From Paludibacter jiangxiensis (GTDB lineage Bacteria; Bacteroidota; Bacteroidia; Bacteroidales; Paludibacteraceae): a stretch of DNA of 41,401 bases. This document shows positions 25,576-34,264 of this stretch, piece after piece (position 1 is the first letter of the stretch; every line of letters begins with the position of its first letter). Location of the stretch: NCBI GenBank assembly GCA_945897785.1, contig CAMDGD010000012.1, positions 1 to 41,401 on the forward strand, read 5' to 3'. A program made the translations under genes and the position numbers. The notes beneath the pieces were generated by a model, which was not told where the DNA came from, made no database searches, and saw only the letters and a program-made list of their open reading frames with translations.

Positions 25576-26712
25576 ATGATAATTTTTTTAAAAAAAAACC
25601 TGTATTTTTCATTATTACTATTCTTATTTGCCGGGTGCAAATCGGACACCCACAACAAACTGATAATAGAAACCGACTCAACACTTACTTTGCAGTATGC
25701 CAAAGGTTTCACTATAGCCTATAAAGATAAGGTTAAAATTATAACGGTAAACAATCCGTGGAACAGCACTAAACCCTATGCCCGATACTATTTAGTTAGT
25801 GATACAACAACCCTTACCCCAAAAGACGGACAAACCATCCACATCCCCTTACAAAAGCTCGCTGTAAATAGCGGTACCCATTTTGAGTTTATACAACTGA
25901 TAGGTGAAATTAACAGCATTAAAGGCATAGCTAATGCATCGTTAATTTACAACGAACACATACGAAAAAAGATTGAACAAAACGAGTTGGTTGATATGGG
26001 CGACCCTTTTAACATGAATATTGAGCGCATACAGTTCTTAGCTCCCGATGCACTTATGGTTAGCGGGTTTAATCAAGAAGACCCTGTAAGCAAACGACTC
26101 ATAATAAACGGAATACCCGTAATTTTCAACAACGAATGGATGGAAAACACCTTGCTTGGTCGTGCGGAATGGATAAAATTTGTAGCTGCCTTTTATAACA
26201 AAGAAGCTCTTTCCGACAGTATTTTCGCACAAATTGCAACAAACTATCTCAAAGAAAAAAATAGAATTAGCACCATACAACACAAGCCTAAAGTAATGGT
26301 AGGCGGAAACTTCAAAGGCACTTGGTATATGCCAGGAGGCAAAAGTTACATGGCTTGTTTATTAGCAGATGCGGGAGCGAATTATTTTTATGCCACAGAT
26401 AGCACATCGGGCAGTTTACCTTTGAATTTCGAAGTTGTATTAGCTCATTTTAGAGATGCAGACTACTGGATAGGGAGCCAAGCCAATAGCCGAGAGGAGT
26501 TACTAATAACAGACCAACGACATGGTCTTTTTAGTGCAGTAGCTAAACAACAAGTGTATAATTTTAACCAACGAACAAGCCCTAGCGGAGCAAATGATTT
26601 TTGGGAAAGTGCCGTGGCAAGACCTGATATTTTACTGAAAGATATGATTAAGATTTTTCATCCTGAACACATGCAAGAACATAATTTCTTTTTCGCAGCT
26701 AAATTGCCTTAG
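25576..26712 (+). CDS. ABC-importer substrate-binding lipoprotein (BtuF/FecB type)
   Basis: A 378-residue lipoprotein. The lipobox is LFAGC (Cys21). The fold is that of class III (BtuF/FecB/FhuD) binding proteins for corrinoids or iron chelates: an N-terminal lobe with VKIITVNNPW, IKGIANASLIYN and ERIQFLAPDALMVSG, an RAEWIKFVAAFYNKE helix, and a C-terminal lobe with KPKVMVGGNFKGTWYMPGG, LADAGANYFY and DYWIG. It should deliver ligand to the FecCD-type permease and ATPase encoded 1.3-4 kb downstream on the same strand. The intervening rluF gene is on the opposite strand, so these are separate transcription units. Substrate (cobalamin or siderophore) cannot be fixed from sequence. Confidence 0.87.
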   Translation: MIIFLKKNLYFSLLLFLFAGCKSDTHNKLIIETDSTLTLQYAKGFTIAYKDKVKIITVNNPWNSTKPYARYYLVSDTTTLTPKDGQTIHIPLQKLAVNSGTHFEFIQLIGEINSIKGIANASLIYNEHIRKKIEQNELVDMGDPFNMNIERIQFLAPDALMVSGFNQEDPVSKRLIINGIPVIFNNEWMENTLLGRAEWIKFVAAFYNKEALSDSIFAQIATNYLKEKNRISTIQHKPKVMVGGNFKGTWYMPGGKSYMACLLADAGANYFYATDSTSGSLPLNFEVVLAHFRDADYWIGSQANSREELLITDQRHGLFSAVAKQQVYNFNQRTSPSGANDFWESAVARPDILLKDMIKIFHPEHMQEHNFFFAAKLP

Positions 26713-27029
26713 CATTTCTTTCGATATCTCGCAACTTAAAAGCACGAGTAGTATTATTTACTAAGGGTTTTATGAAAACACTATTAATAAAAGGTACAGT
26801 TTTTAACCTAAAAGGCATTTTCATTGAAAATCAATACGCAAAAAAATCTTGATTCTTGAATCAAAGAAAACATATTAGTATTAGAAGTCGGAAGTCGAAA
26901 AATATTTTATCCACTAATTTGCACCATTTAACACGAATTAGAGTACTAAAGTAGAAAGTAATAACCCATTAAGTAACAATAACAAATGATAAATGGCAAT
27001 TGATTCATTGAAAATTTAGTAATACTTAC
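26713..27029. other. AT-rich intergenic region between convergent genes
   Basis: These 317 bp lie between the 3' ends of the binding-lipoprotein gene (+) and rluF (-). I see no gene. The only structured element is a TTGATTC/GAATCAA hairpin, listed as a possible terminator for rluF. I looked for a cobalamin-riboswitch-like block and saw none. Confidence 0.5.
26841..26866 (-). terminator. Possible terminator for rluF
   Basis: TTGATTC and GAATCAA (26849-26864) form a 7-bp stem. Reading the minus strand, a run of T (26841-26846 as A on +) follows within 2 nt. It lies about 165 bp beyond the rluF stop, so it is only a candidate. Confidence 0.4.
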
Positions 27030-27761
27030 CTAAAACGAAGCCTCTTCTGTTTTGGACGAACTATTTATCAACGACTCCATAACATCCATTTCTTCTTTTG
27101 TCAGCTCTCGCCAATCGCCAATTGCAAGTCTACCCAAGGTAATATGCATGATTCTTATTCGCTCTAATTTACGCACTTCATATCCTAGATACTCGCACAT
27201 GCGCCGAATTTGTCTATTTAGACCCTCTACCAAAACAATACGAAAAATGGTAGGCGAAATCTTTTCAATAACACAAGGCTTGGTTACTGTACCGAGTATA
27301 GGAATACCCGAACTCATCCGTTGCAAAAATGCATCGGTAATGGCTTTATTTACGGTTACTACATATTCTTTTTCGTGATTATTTCCTGCACGAAGAATTT
27401 TATTGACAATATCACCATCATTAGTAAGTAGTATCAGTCCTTGCGAATCTTTATCTAACCTACCTATATGAAATATGCGCTGCGGATAATTTATCCACTT
27501 AACGATGTTGTTTTTTTCTTTAGGGTCGGTTGTACTTACTACACCAACTGGTTTATTTAGTACAATATACACCCTCTCTACTGCAGACTGAATTAGTTCT
27601 CCCCGCACCTTTACATGTTGTCCTTCAAGCACTTTACTTCCCATTTCTGCTCGTTTTCCATCAATAAAAACATGACCTTGTGCAACTAATTTATCTGCTT
27701 CTCGACGAGAGCAAAAACCAGTTTCCGATAAATACTTATTAATTCTTTTTGGATCAGCCAT
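27030..27761 (-). CDS. rluF: 23S rRNA pseudouridine synthase RluF
   Basis: A 243-residue pseudouridine synthase of the RsuA/RluB/E/F family. An S4 RNA-binding domain (about 6-65: [30 protein letters not shown]) is followed by the catalytic domain with the active-site Asp in [18 protein letters not shown], then EKEYVVTV and [20 protein letters not shown]. The stretch [14 protein letters not shown] is typical of RluF, which modifies U2604 of 23S rRNA in E. coli. A perfect TATCTTTG box lies at 27782-27789. The gene interrupts the ABC importer set but runs the other way. Confidence 0.93.
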   Translation of the reverse strand: MADPKRINKYLSETGFCSRREADKLVAQGHVFIDGKRAEMGSKVLEGQHVKVRGELIQSAVERVYIVLNKPVGVVSTTDPKEKNNIVKWINYPQRIFHIGRLDKDSQGLILLTNDGDIVNKILRAGNNHEKEYVVTVNKAITDAFLQRMSSGIPILGTVTKPCVIEKISPTIFRIVLVEGLNRQIRRMCEYLGYEVRKLERIRIMHITLGRLAIGDWRELTKEEMDVMESLINSSSKTEEASF

Positions 27762-27781
27762 AAACAGTTAAAGATTTTCGA

Positions 27782-27789
27782 CAAAGATA
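27782..27789 (-). promoter_or_regulatory. -7 box for rluF
   Basis: Reads TATCTTTG on the minus strand, a perfect TAnnTTTG match, 20 bp before the rluF ATG. Confidence 0.55.
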
Positions 27790-27947
27790 AGGTAAGAATT
27801 TACTATTTAATAATTTACAATTTACAATTTAGTAAACAGCTAGTAATTAACAAACTAATTATAGGCAGAAAACTACCGTATTGCATTGTTACTTACTTTA
27901 GCGCAAGAGCTTAGAGTTACAAAAGCGGAATTTTTTATTTTTATTTG

Positions 27948-27955
27948 CATCTTTG
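27948..27955 (+). promoter_or_regulatory. Possible -7 box for permease-ATPase operon
   Basis: CATCTTTG (seven of eight to TAnnTTTG) overlaps an in-frame TTG at 27953, which argues that translation starts at the ATG at 27989. Confidence 0.4.
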
Positions 27956-27988
27956 TACAAAAATTTGCCAACCCATTTTACGCATCCA

Positions 27989-29002
27989 ATGCTTAAACAA
28001 AAAAAAATATACAACCGCACACCGCTACTCTTTGCTGCATTAAGCTTTTTGTGTATATTTTTTTTTATACTAGACATCCTTTTTGGCAGTGTATCTATTC
28101 CGCTAACAGAATTAACACAAGCACTATGGGGCAAAAATACTAACAGTACTTTTTACGAAATAATTATCAATTTTAGAATTCCAAAAGCCCTTACTGCAAT
28201 GCTGGCAGGCGCGAGCTTAGCTGTTGCCGGACTCTTAATGCAAACTCTTTTTCGGAATCCTTTAGCCGGGCCTGATGTATTGGGTGTAAGTGCCGGTGCC
28301 GGATTAGGTGTTGCACTCTTTGTAATGGCCGGAAGCCTTTTACCGCTATCGATTAGTGGAAATGGATGGGGATTAGTAGCCTCTGCAATAACCGGCGGTA
28401 TTGGTATTTTGCTCATTATGCTTGCTGTTTCGTTTAAAATACGAAACTCCATTTCGCTACTTATTATAGGAATAATGTTTGGCAGTATGGCCGGAGCACT
28501 TATCAGTGTAATACAAAATTACAGCAATCCTGATGCCTTAAAGCTTTTTGTGGTGTGGACTATGGGAAGTCTATCGGCCGTAAGTTGGGCTTATATGCAA
28601 ATACTGGCTCCCTTGGTATTGCTTGGGTTGCTGTTGGCACTATTGATTCAGAAACAACTAAACGGATTACTTTTAGGCGAACATTACGCCCGCGGCTTGG
28701 GTATTTCTATAACACAAATACGCATTTTAATTATTATTGCCACCGGACTATTAGCCGGTGCAGTTACTGCATTTACCGGTCCCATTGCATTTATAGGAGT
28801 AGCCGTACCGCATTTGGCACGCGGACTATTTCGTTCGTCGAACCATCAACTAATTATTCCGGCCTCCATTTTATGTGGAGCGATACTTTTATTAATTTGC
28901 GATATAATTACACAAATAAGCATTTACACCATACCAATAAATGCCATAAGTGCTTTATTTGGTGCACCATTGATTATTTGGATTATTATTAAAAAGAAAT
29001 AG
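27989..29002 (+). CDS. FecCD/BtuC-family ABC permease
   Basis: A 337-residue integral membrane protein of the FecCD/BtuC family with about ten membrane segments. Signatures include FRIPKALTAMLAGASLAVAGLLMQTLFRNPLAGPDVLGVSAGAGLG near the N-terminus and the coupling region FTGPIAFIGVAVPHLARGLFRSSNHQLIIPAS. It forms the inner-membrane channel of a corrinoid or iron-chelate importer. An in-frame TTG at 27953 would add 12 residues, but it overlaps a -7-like box, and the ATG at 27989 begins with a normal MLKQKK cytoplasmic end. The ATPase gene follows 36 bp later in the same operon. Confidence 0.93.
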   Translation: MLKQKKIYNRTPLLFAALSFLCIFFFILDILFGSVSIPLTELTQALWGKNTNSTFYEIIINFRIPKALTAMLAGASLAVAGLLMQTLFRNPLAGPDVLGVSAGAGLGVALFVMAGSLLPLSISGNGWGLVASAITGGIGILLIMLAVSFKIRNSISLLIIGIMFGSMAGALISVIQNYSNPDALKLFVVWTMGSLSAVSWAYMQILAPLVLLGLLLALLIQKQLNGLLLGEHYARGLGISITQIRILIIIATGLLAGAVTAFTGPIAFIGVAVPHLARGLFRSSNHQLIIPASILCGAILLLICDIITQISIYTIPINAISALFGAPLIIWIIIKKK

Positions 29003-29038
29003 AGGAATGTGCCAATTTGCCAATGAAATAAAAAAACT

Positions 29039-29800
29039 ATGCTTCTTCGTACCAATAAATTAGCTATCGGATACAAAAAAACGGCTGTTCAGTCTGGCCT
29101 CAACCTACAACTGGATGAGGGAGAATTGGTGTGCTTAATTGGTGCAAACGGCTGTGGAAAATCGACCCTTTTACGTACTCTCGCCGGACTGCAAAAACAA
29201 CTTGGAGGAGAAATTTTGTATGGAGACAGGCGACTTGAGTTACTAAACGCTAACGAACGAGCATTGATATTATCTTTTGTACTTGCCGAAAGTATTGAAG
29301 TAGATCAACTGAGTGTTTTCGACTTGGTTTTTACCGGCCGTTATCCACATACCGGATGGTTAGGCAATAAATCGAACCTCGATATTGAAAAAACCGAACA
29401 TGCCATAGCAATGGTTCAGTTAAGTCACAAAAAAAACTGTTTTATTAACGAGCTATCGGACGGAGAAAAACAACGGGCCATGATTGCCAAAGCCCTAGCA
29501 CAAGATACTCCGTTTGTTATTTTAGACGAGCCAACTGCCCATTTAGATTTACCGAATCGTGCAGCCATAATACTTCTATTACGAAAGCTGGCTAAAGAAA
29601 CAAACAAGGCATTTTTGCTTTCCACACACGATTTAGATTTAGCCATTCAGAGTGCAGATACTATTTGGCTAATGGTAGAAAATGGGATAAAAACAGGACA
29701 GGCATCAAACGCTGTTTTACTAGAGAACATCCAAAAAGCATTTTCATCAGATGACATTAGCATAGACCCAAAAACGGGAGCATGCAAACTAACCCGATAA
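29039..29800 (+). CDS. ABC-importer ATPase (FecE/BtuD type)
   Basis: A 253-residue ATP-binding subunit that powers the adjacent FecCD-type permease. Walker A is GANGCGKST, the signature is LSDGEKQRAMIAKALAQ, Walker B is FVILDEPTAHLD, and the H-loop is STHDLD. The order and spacing match the FecE/BtuD/FhuC group. It starts 36 bp after the permease and ends 5 bp before the converging thioester-like gene; no terminator is visible in that gap. Confidence 0.94.
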   Translation: MLLRTNKLAIGYKKTAVQSGLNLQLDEGELVCLIGANGCGKSTLLRTLAGLQKQLGGEILYGDRRLELLNANERALILSFVLAESIEVDQLSVFDLVFTGRYPHTGWLGNKSNLDIEKTEHAIAMVQLSHKKNCFINELSDGEKQRAMIAKALAQDTPFVILDEPTAHLDLPNRAAIILLLRKLAKETNKAFLLSTHDLDLAIQSADTIWLMVENGIKTGQASNAVLLENIQKAFSSDDISIDPKTGACKLTR

Positions 29801-29805
29801 AACTA

Positions 29806-30645
29806 TTATCCTTTCAAGCTATTTTTCTTCCGTTTTCTTCGAATGGCATATGCAAGTCCGCCAGACAAAAGTACCACCCCACCAAGAAAAGGCAATCCGT
29901 ATTTATCCAAAGCCGTTTCCTCTGCTGGCGCATTAAACTCCGGAGAAATAACAAGCGAATCTTCCAATACAATGGTTTGCGCCGTAGGAGTCTCAATCAC
30001 AACCGAGTCTTTATATTTTTCGTCTTTAGGTAAAGCAACAGGACTTAATTTTACGGGCACTTTAGCTTCTTTAGCCATAACTAAAACATCATTAATATCC
30101 ATTGCTGTAGCCCCATATTTCTCCAACTCCTCATTCCCAATCTGATCGGTACATGCCCACATGGCATATTGGCCTTTGTAGTTTTGTTTGGCACTTAATT
30201 CAATATACTTGGCCATGTTTACTACAGTCTCTCTAGCCATATCTGCAACAGCATAAATGGAATTCATAGCAGGCGGCTCTTTGTAATATTCGCCGCACAT
30301 AGCATAAATTGCACTTGTTTTAATGCCCAGAGCCGGCAATTCAAAACGATCGCTTTTAGTAACAATCATTACTTGATACGCTTTGTCTGCAGGTACTAAT
30401 TGCGTTCCCGCTTCAACATGCAATACCAAATCAGAATCGGTATTATTTTGCAATACAATACCCATACAATCGCCATAATGCGAACCATCTGTGCCAGACA
30501 AACGATAATCAATCAGGCCTTTTGCGGCAGCATCTTTTATAGAAAGTTTTTGCTTAACAGCGGAATGGGATGAAGCAAAAAGCACCGTTTGAAAAAACAA
30601 TAAAACAGCTATAAAGAAACAAGTTGGGCGAAATCTAACACACAT
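29806..30645 (-). CDS. Secreted anchored protein with possible internal-thioester domain
   Basis: A 279-residue exported protein I cannot place in a named family. The signal peptide (about 1-25) is followed by a beta-rich domain (about 30-170). Two spots recall the thioester-domain (TED) signature of Gram-positive adhesins: a Cys block YAMCGEYY (Cys117) and a Gln block GQYAMW (Gln159), compared with the TED patterns [YFL]C-x-[DNE] and TQxAIW. The Cys-Gln spacing (42 residues) is shorter than in classical TEDs. A Pro/Val/Glu-rich stalk (about 195-245) leads to a C-terminal membrane segment (about 250-267, beginning YGLPFLGG) and a strongly basic tail RRKRKK, a stop-transfer or sorting-like end. 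A TAAGTTTG box lies upstream at 30677-30684. Confidence 0.6.
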   Translation of the reverse strand: MCVRFRPTCFFIAVLLFFQTVLFASSHSAVKQKLSIKDAAAKGLIDYRLSGTDGSHYGDCMGIVLQNNTDSDLVLHVEAGTQLVPADKAYQVMIVTKSDRFELPALGIKTSAIYAMCGEYYKEPPAMNSIYAVADMARETVVNMAKYIELSAKQNYKGQYAMWACTDQIGNEELEKYGATAMDINDVLVMAKEAKVPVKLSPVALPKDEKYKDSVVIETPTAQTIVLEDSLVISPEFNAPAEETALDKYGLPFLGGVVLLSGGLAYAIRRKRKKNSLKG

Positions 30646-30676
30646 AATGCAAGCATTTATTATGATTATTCTGTTG

Positions 30677-30684
30677 CAAACTTA
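30677..30684 (-). promoter_or_regulatory. -7 box for thioester-like gene
   Basis: Reads TAAGTTTG on the minus strand, matching TAnnTTTG, 31 bp before the ATG. It overlaps the last codon of the upstream U32 gene, so the downstream gene may have its own promoter. Confidence 0.4.
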
Positions 30685-32520
30685 GCATTTTTTTATGAAT
30701 TTAACACACTGTACACAATCGAAACTTACTGATAAACGCACACCATCTCGTAGTAAATAATACGGTTCGTTGGGTATATTAGTCAGTATTTTAGCCTCTC
30801 CAGGATACTTAGCACAAGCACCTAAGCTATATTTCAGACAATGACGAATAAACATTAGCGGCACATCTGATGGCTGATTCTTTTCGAAAGATGGGTCGAT
30901 ATCTGTAACGCCATGTTGCTTGTAAAAAGCCTCAGCTAAAGCATTATGTACATTACCTAAATACGAAAGTTTATTATCTACATACGGATGATAACTTGGC
31001 AGCACCTTTACTCTATTATCTAAATTCGCCTGATACTTATTGCTACGAAGATTCTCTAACACTTCAATAGCCAACCTTCGCCATTCGCCTAAATGTGAAG
31101 AAGGAATAAAATACGGTTCGGACAAATCCAAGTGTATTGCTTCCACAGCAAAAATGGTATTGCCCAATTTAGAAAGCTGTAAACGGATAGTATCCATAGC
31201 TTTATCTCCTTTTAAAGCTATTTCCTTTTGCGCAACACAAGGAAAAGACACTTGATTATTATCCTCGTCGGACAAATCAAGTAAAAAACCATCAGGTGTT
31301 TCAGAAAAACGAATAGTAAGGGCAATTTTTCGTTCGGAAGATGTCTTTGCCAATTGCTTGTCGAAATCGATATCAAAATTGCGATACAAATGCACTCCTC
31401 TTACAATCTTGGGCATGCTAAGCGGATACACCCTATTGCCCTCTACCCTATTTACACGAAAACCGCTAAACCCACCTTCCTTATCCAAAAAGCATAAACC
31501 ATCGCCATTATGCAACAGTTGGTTAGTATCTAACTCAAGGAAACTACTATCCACAGCACTTACACTACCAATATAAGCCCCTACCGATTTTGGGGTATCA
31601 TAAGAGCAAATATCGGGTTTTCGTTCATTAATAAAATAATCGGTTGCCCCACGAAAGAAAGTCTTTTGAGGGTCAGGATTAAAATAAAAAGATGTTTTAC
31701 CCGAAGAAGCTTGTTTAAATTGTGTAGAACCGGAAAGAATGGCATCTAACTTTTTGCGGTAATAGGCGGTTGTATTTTTAACATACGACACCTCTTTTAA
31801 GCGACCTTCAATTTTAAACGAACGCACCCCGGCTTCAAGTAAATTGGCCAGGTGTTCCGATAAATCGAGGTCCTTAAGCGATAGAATATGTTTGTTTTCG
31901 AGTAAAACGGATCCCGAAGCATCGACCAAATTATACGGCAAGCGACAGTATTGCGCACAAGCCCCTCTATTTGCCGAACGCCCTGCCAAAGCCTCACTAA
32001 TATAGCACTGTCCGCTATAACTGACACACAAAGCTCCATGCACAAAAACCTCAAGAGCAATGGAAGTTTGAGCCGATATGGCTTTAATCTGCTCCAGACT
32101 CAATTCGCGCGCCAACACCACTTGCGAGAACCCTGCTTTTTCGAGAAACAGTACTTTTTCTGCCGTACGATTATCGGTTTGAGTACTGGCATGCAAATCG
32201 ATTGGGGGTAAATCCAGTTGCAAAATGCCCATATCCTGTATGATAAGCGCATCCACTCCCACCTCATACAATTGCCAAATCAATTGGCGAGCAGGCTCTA
32301 ACTCCTTATCTTCTAAAATAGTATTTAAAGCAGCATACACCCGAGCGTTAAAGGTATGCGCATACTGCACTAAAGCAGCAATATCTTGTACAGTATTAGC
32401 AGCAGCTTGCCTAGCCCCAAATTTTTCGGCACCAATATATACAGCATCGGCACCATGATTAATGGCAGCCAACCCACATTCCAAATTTTTAGCAGGAGAA
32501 AGAAGTTCGATAGAACGCAT
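30682..32520 (-). CDS. rlhA: U32-family protein, RlhA-like rRNA hydroxylase
   Basis: A 612-residue peptidase-U32-family protein. The N-terminal barrel begins ELLSPAKNLECGLAAINHGADAVYIGAEKFGARQAA, the family hallmark. The four conserved cysteines (Cys165, Cys172, Cys188, Cys192, in ALCVSYSGQC and RGACAQYC) would hold an iron-sulfur cluster. In E. coli RlhA this architecture makes 5-hydroxycytidine at C2501 of 23S rRNA using prephenate-derived chemistry. The older 'collagenase' label is doubtful. The C-terminus contains further cysteines (CLKYSLGAC, CVQC). RlhA versus another U32 paralogue (for example a tRNA hydroxylase such as TrhP) cannot be settled without alignment. Confidence 0.8.
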   Translation of the reverse strand: MRSIELLSPAKNLECGLAAINHGADAVYIGAEKFGARQAAANTVQDIAALVQYAHTFNARVYAALNTILEDKELEPARQLIWQLYEVGVDALIIQDMGILQLDLPPIDLHASTQTDNRTAEKVLFLEKAGFSQVVLARELSLEQIKAISAQTSIALEVFVHGALCVSYSGQCYISEALAGRSANRGACAQYCRLPYNLVDASGSVLLENKHILSLKDLDLSEHLANLLEAGVRSFKIEGRLKEVSYVKNTTAYYRKKLDAILSGSTQFKQASSGKTSFYFNPDPQKTFFRGATDYFINERKPDICSYDTPKSVGAYIGSVSAVDSSFLELDTNQLLHNGDGLCFLDKEGGFSGFRVNRVEGNRVYPLSMPKIVRGVHLYRNFDIDFDKQLAKTSSERKIALTIRFSETPDGFLLDLSDEDNNQVSFPCVAQKEIALKGDKAMDTIRLQLSKLGNTIFAVEAIHLDLSEPYFIPSSHLGEWRRLAIEVLENLRSNKYQANLDNRVKVLPSYHPYVDNKLSYLGNVHNALAEAFYKQHGVTDIDPSFEKNQPSDVPLMFIRHCLKYSLGACAKYPGEAKILTNIPNEPYYLLRDGVRLSVSFDCVQCVKFIKKC

Positions 32521-32592
32521 GATTATTATAGATTAGCCAATTTTTCAATATCCCTTATCAAGGAATAAAAAAAACTTGATTGGCACATAACT

Positions 32593-33510
32593 TTATTGAA
32601 TATCGTTGATATCGAAAGGTGTTTCTTGGTAAACAAAATAGTTTAACCAATTAGTAAACAGTAAATTAGCATGAGAACGCCAACGCACTACCGGATGTTT
32701 ACTTGGGTCGTTATTCAAATAATAATTTCGAGGAATTTCGATGGATAAGCCTTTTTTCACATCCCGTTTATATTCTGTATCTAACGTACTTGGATTATAT
32801 TCAGAATGTCCGGTAACAAAAAACTCCCTACCGTTACGCGCCGTGGCCATATACACACCGGAATCATCAGATTCTGACAAAATAGTTAAGCCGGACACTT
32901 GCTCAATATCTGCTTTTCTAACCTCGGTATTGCGGCTGTGCGGTGCATAAAACACATCGTCAAACCCACGAAATATAGGATTTAACGGGTCGTTAAGGGT
33001 ATGTTCAAATACCCCAAACATTTTTTTAGCTAAGGGATATTTTGGCACACCATAGTAATGATACAAAGCCGCTTGAGCCGACCAACAAATAAAAAATGAC
33101 GAAGTAACATTCGTTTTTGCCCAATCAAAAATGGCTTTCATTTCTTCCCAATAAGTAACTTGTTCAAAATTCAACAATTCTATTGGAGCTCCCGTAACAA
33201 TGAGTCCGTCGTATTTCTTTTTTTTAATTTCATCAAAATCGATATAAAAAGCCTTCATATGCTCGATAGGCGTATTTTTAGAAGTATGGCTGCTAATTTT
33301 AATAAAATCGAGCTCAATTTGCAAGGGCGAGTTTGATAATACCCGAATCAGGTCTGTTTCGGTAGTAATTTTGATGGGCATCAGGTTTAGAAACGCAATT
33401 TTCAGGGGACGAATATCTTGTTTTGAGGCACGCAAGGCATCGATTACAAAGATATTTTCCTTTTTCAATTGCTCAATGGCAGGCAGTTTATTGGGTATAT
33501 TTAATGGCAT
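32593..33510 (-). CDS. metA: Homoserine O-acyltransferase (MetA type)
   Basis: A 305-residue MetA-family enzyme that activates homoserine for methionine synthesis. The catalytic Cys142 lies in FFICWSAQAALYHYYG, and the family motifs LNLMP and YDGLIVTGAPIE are present. The residue at position 111 is Glu. In this family Glu111 goes with acetyl-CoA use and Gly111 (as in E. coli) with succinyl-CoA, so this is predicted to be a homoserine O-acetyltransferase despite the usual 'succinyltransferase' name. A TTG-19 bp-TATCTTTG promoter lies just upstream (33530-33559). No SAM riboswitch was noticed in the upstream 300 bp. Confidence 0.94.
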   Translation of the reverse strand: MPLNIPNKLPAIEQLKKENIFVIDALRASKQDIRPLKIAFLNLMPIKITTETDLIRVLSNSPLQIELDFIKISSHTSKNTPIEHMKAFYIDFDEIKKKKYDGLIVTGAPIELLNFEQVTYWEEMKAIFDWAKTNVTSSFFICWSAQAALYHYYGVPKYPLAKKMFGVFEHTLNDPLNPIFRGFDDVFYAPHSRNTEVRKADIEQVSGLTILSESDDSGVYMATARNGREFFVTGHSEYNPSTLDTEYKRDVKKGLSIEIPRNYYLNNDPSKHPVVRWRSHANLLFTNWLNYFVYQETPFDINDIQ

Positions 33511-33814
33511 AACAAACTCATTTAATTTGCAAAGATACTATCAATTTGCGATTTAACAATTTCAATTTTCAAATAAAACAATTTGCATTTTCATAGCAGA
33601 ATAAAGAACCTGTATAAAAATTTTACTGCGTAGTATCAAACCCTAAAACGTCTCAATATTTGACCAACATTTTTTCTATAGCCCTCTATAATAAAGAATT
33701 TTTGTTATAAATAGCTAGTTTAATTTCTCAAATTCATTTCTTGTAAAATTCAAAAAGTTTCTTACTCTTTATTCTTTTCATATACATTTTTTAGGCTCGT
33801 TTTACATAATGAAA
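33511..33814. other. Promoter region of metA and AT-rich spacer
   Basis: These 304 bp hold the metA promoter (33530-33559) and the 3' flank of the FMN split-barrel gene. The rest is AT-rich with no gene, no obvious riboswitch and no strong terminator. Confidence 0.5.
33530..33559 (-). promoter_or_regulatory. -33/-7 promoter for metA
   Basis: On the minus strand TTG (33557-33559) is followed after 19 bp by TATCTTTG (33530-33537), matching the Bacteroidota -33/-7 arrangement. The ATG lies 20 bp beyond the -7 box. Confidence 0.6.
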
Positions 33815-34264
33815 TTATGAGTTGATTTTCCACCAATAAATTTCATCAACACCAAGCACTAGTTGATAAGCATCTACATTAACCCGAAAAAATGCACAAT
33901 TAGAAGACGACAGAAATGTATTTAGTTCGGGATGTCGTAGTAGCTGTGTATTTAGAGCATCCGAGTGTTCTGTTTTTATTTCTGTAGCCTTTCCAAAAGC
34001 GGTTAAAACAGTAATTTCTTGTTTGCTGTTTTTTTTATCATTTCTATTTTCAAAAAGAATACACACATTTTCGTTCTGTGTCAGATTAGTATATTTACTT
34101 GTATTTTTATATGTTGCAAAGAGAAGTTGCAATAAATCATCAGTTACTGTAACAGCAATAAGACAGGCATGTGGTTTATTATTATTAACGGTAGCTAATA
34201 CCGCGAAGCGATTATTGTTAAGCACTTGCCTAACATAACCTTTACTATCGACAGGTGTTTTCAT
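33815..34264 (-). CDS. Pyridoxamine-5'-phosphate-oxidase-like FMN protein
   Basis: A 149-residue split-barrel protein of the PNPOx-like, flavin- or haem-binding superfamily. The N-terminal strand pair NNRFAVLATVNNNKPHACLIAVTV and the ATYKNTSKYTNLTQNENVCILFENR region are typical; the latter resembles the FMN-phosphate-binding segment (K-x-xN). It is shorter than true PdxH, so a role in B6 synthesis is unlikely. These small proteins are usually annotated as FMN-binding proteins or as 5-nitroimidazole-resistance-like. The substrate is unknown. The gene is flanked by AT-rich spacers on both sides and is probably monocistronic. Confidence 0.8.
   Translation of the reverse strand: MKTPVDSKGYVRQVLNNNRFAVLATVNNNKPHACLIAVTVTDDLLQLLFATYKNTSKYTNLTQNENVCILFENRNDKKNSKQEITVLTAFGKATEIKTEHSDALNTQLLRHPELNTFLSSSNCAFFRVNVDAYQLVLGVDEIYWWKINS

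Noticed and set aside
25380-25712. Minus-strand open frame of 110 residues between muiA and the binding lipoprotein
   Set aside because: It overlaps the lipoprotein start antisense and covers its promoter region. Its Cys-rich translation has no recognisable features.
30682-32520. U32 protein as a collagenase acting on the collagen-like protein
   Set aside because: The protein lacks a signal peptide and carries the Fe-S cysteines of RNA-modifying U32 enzymes. The name-based link is not supported.
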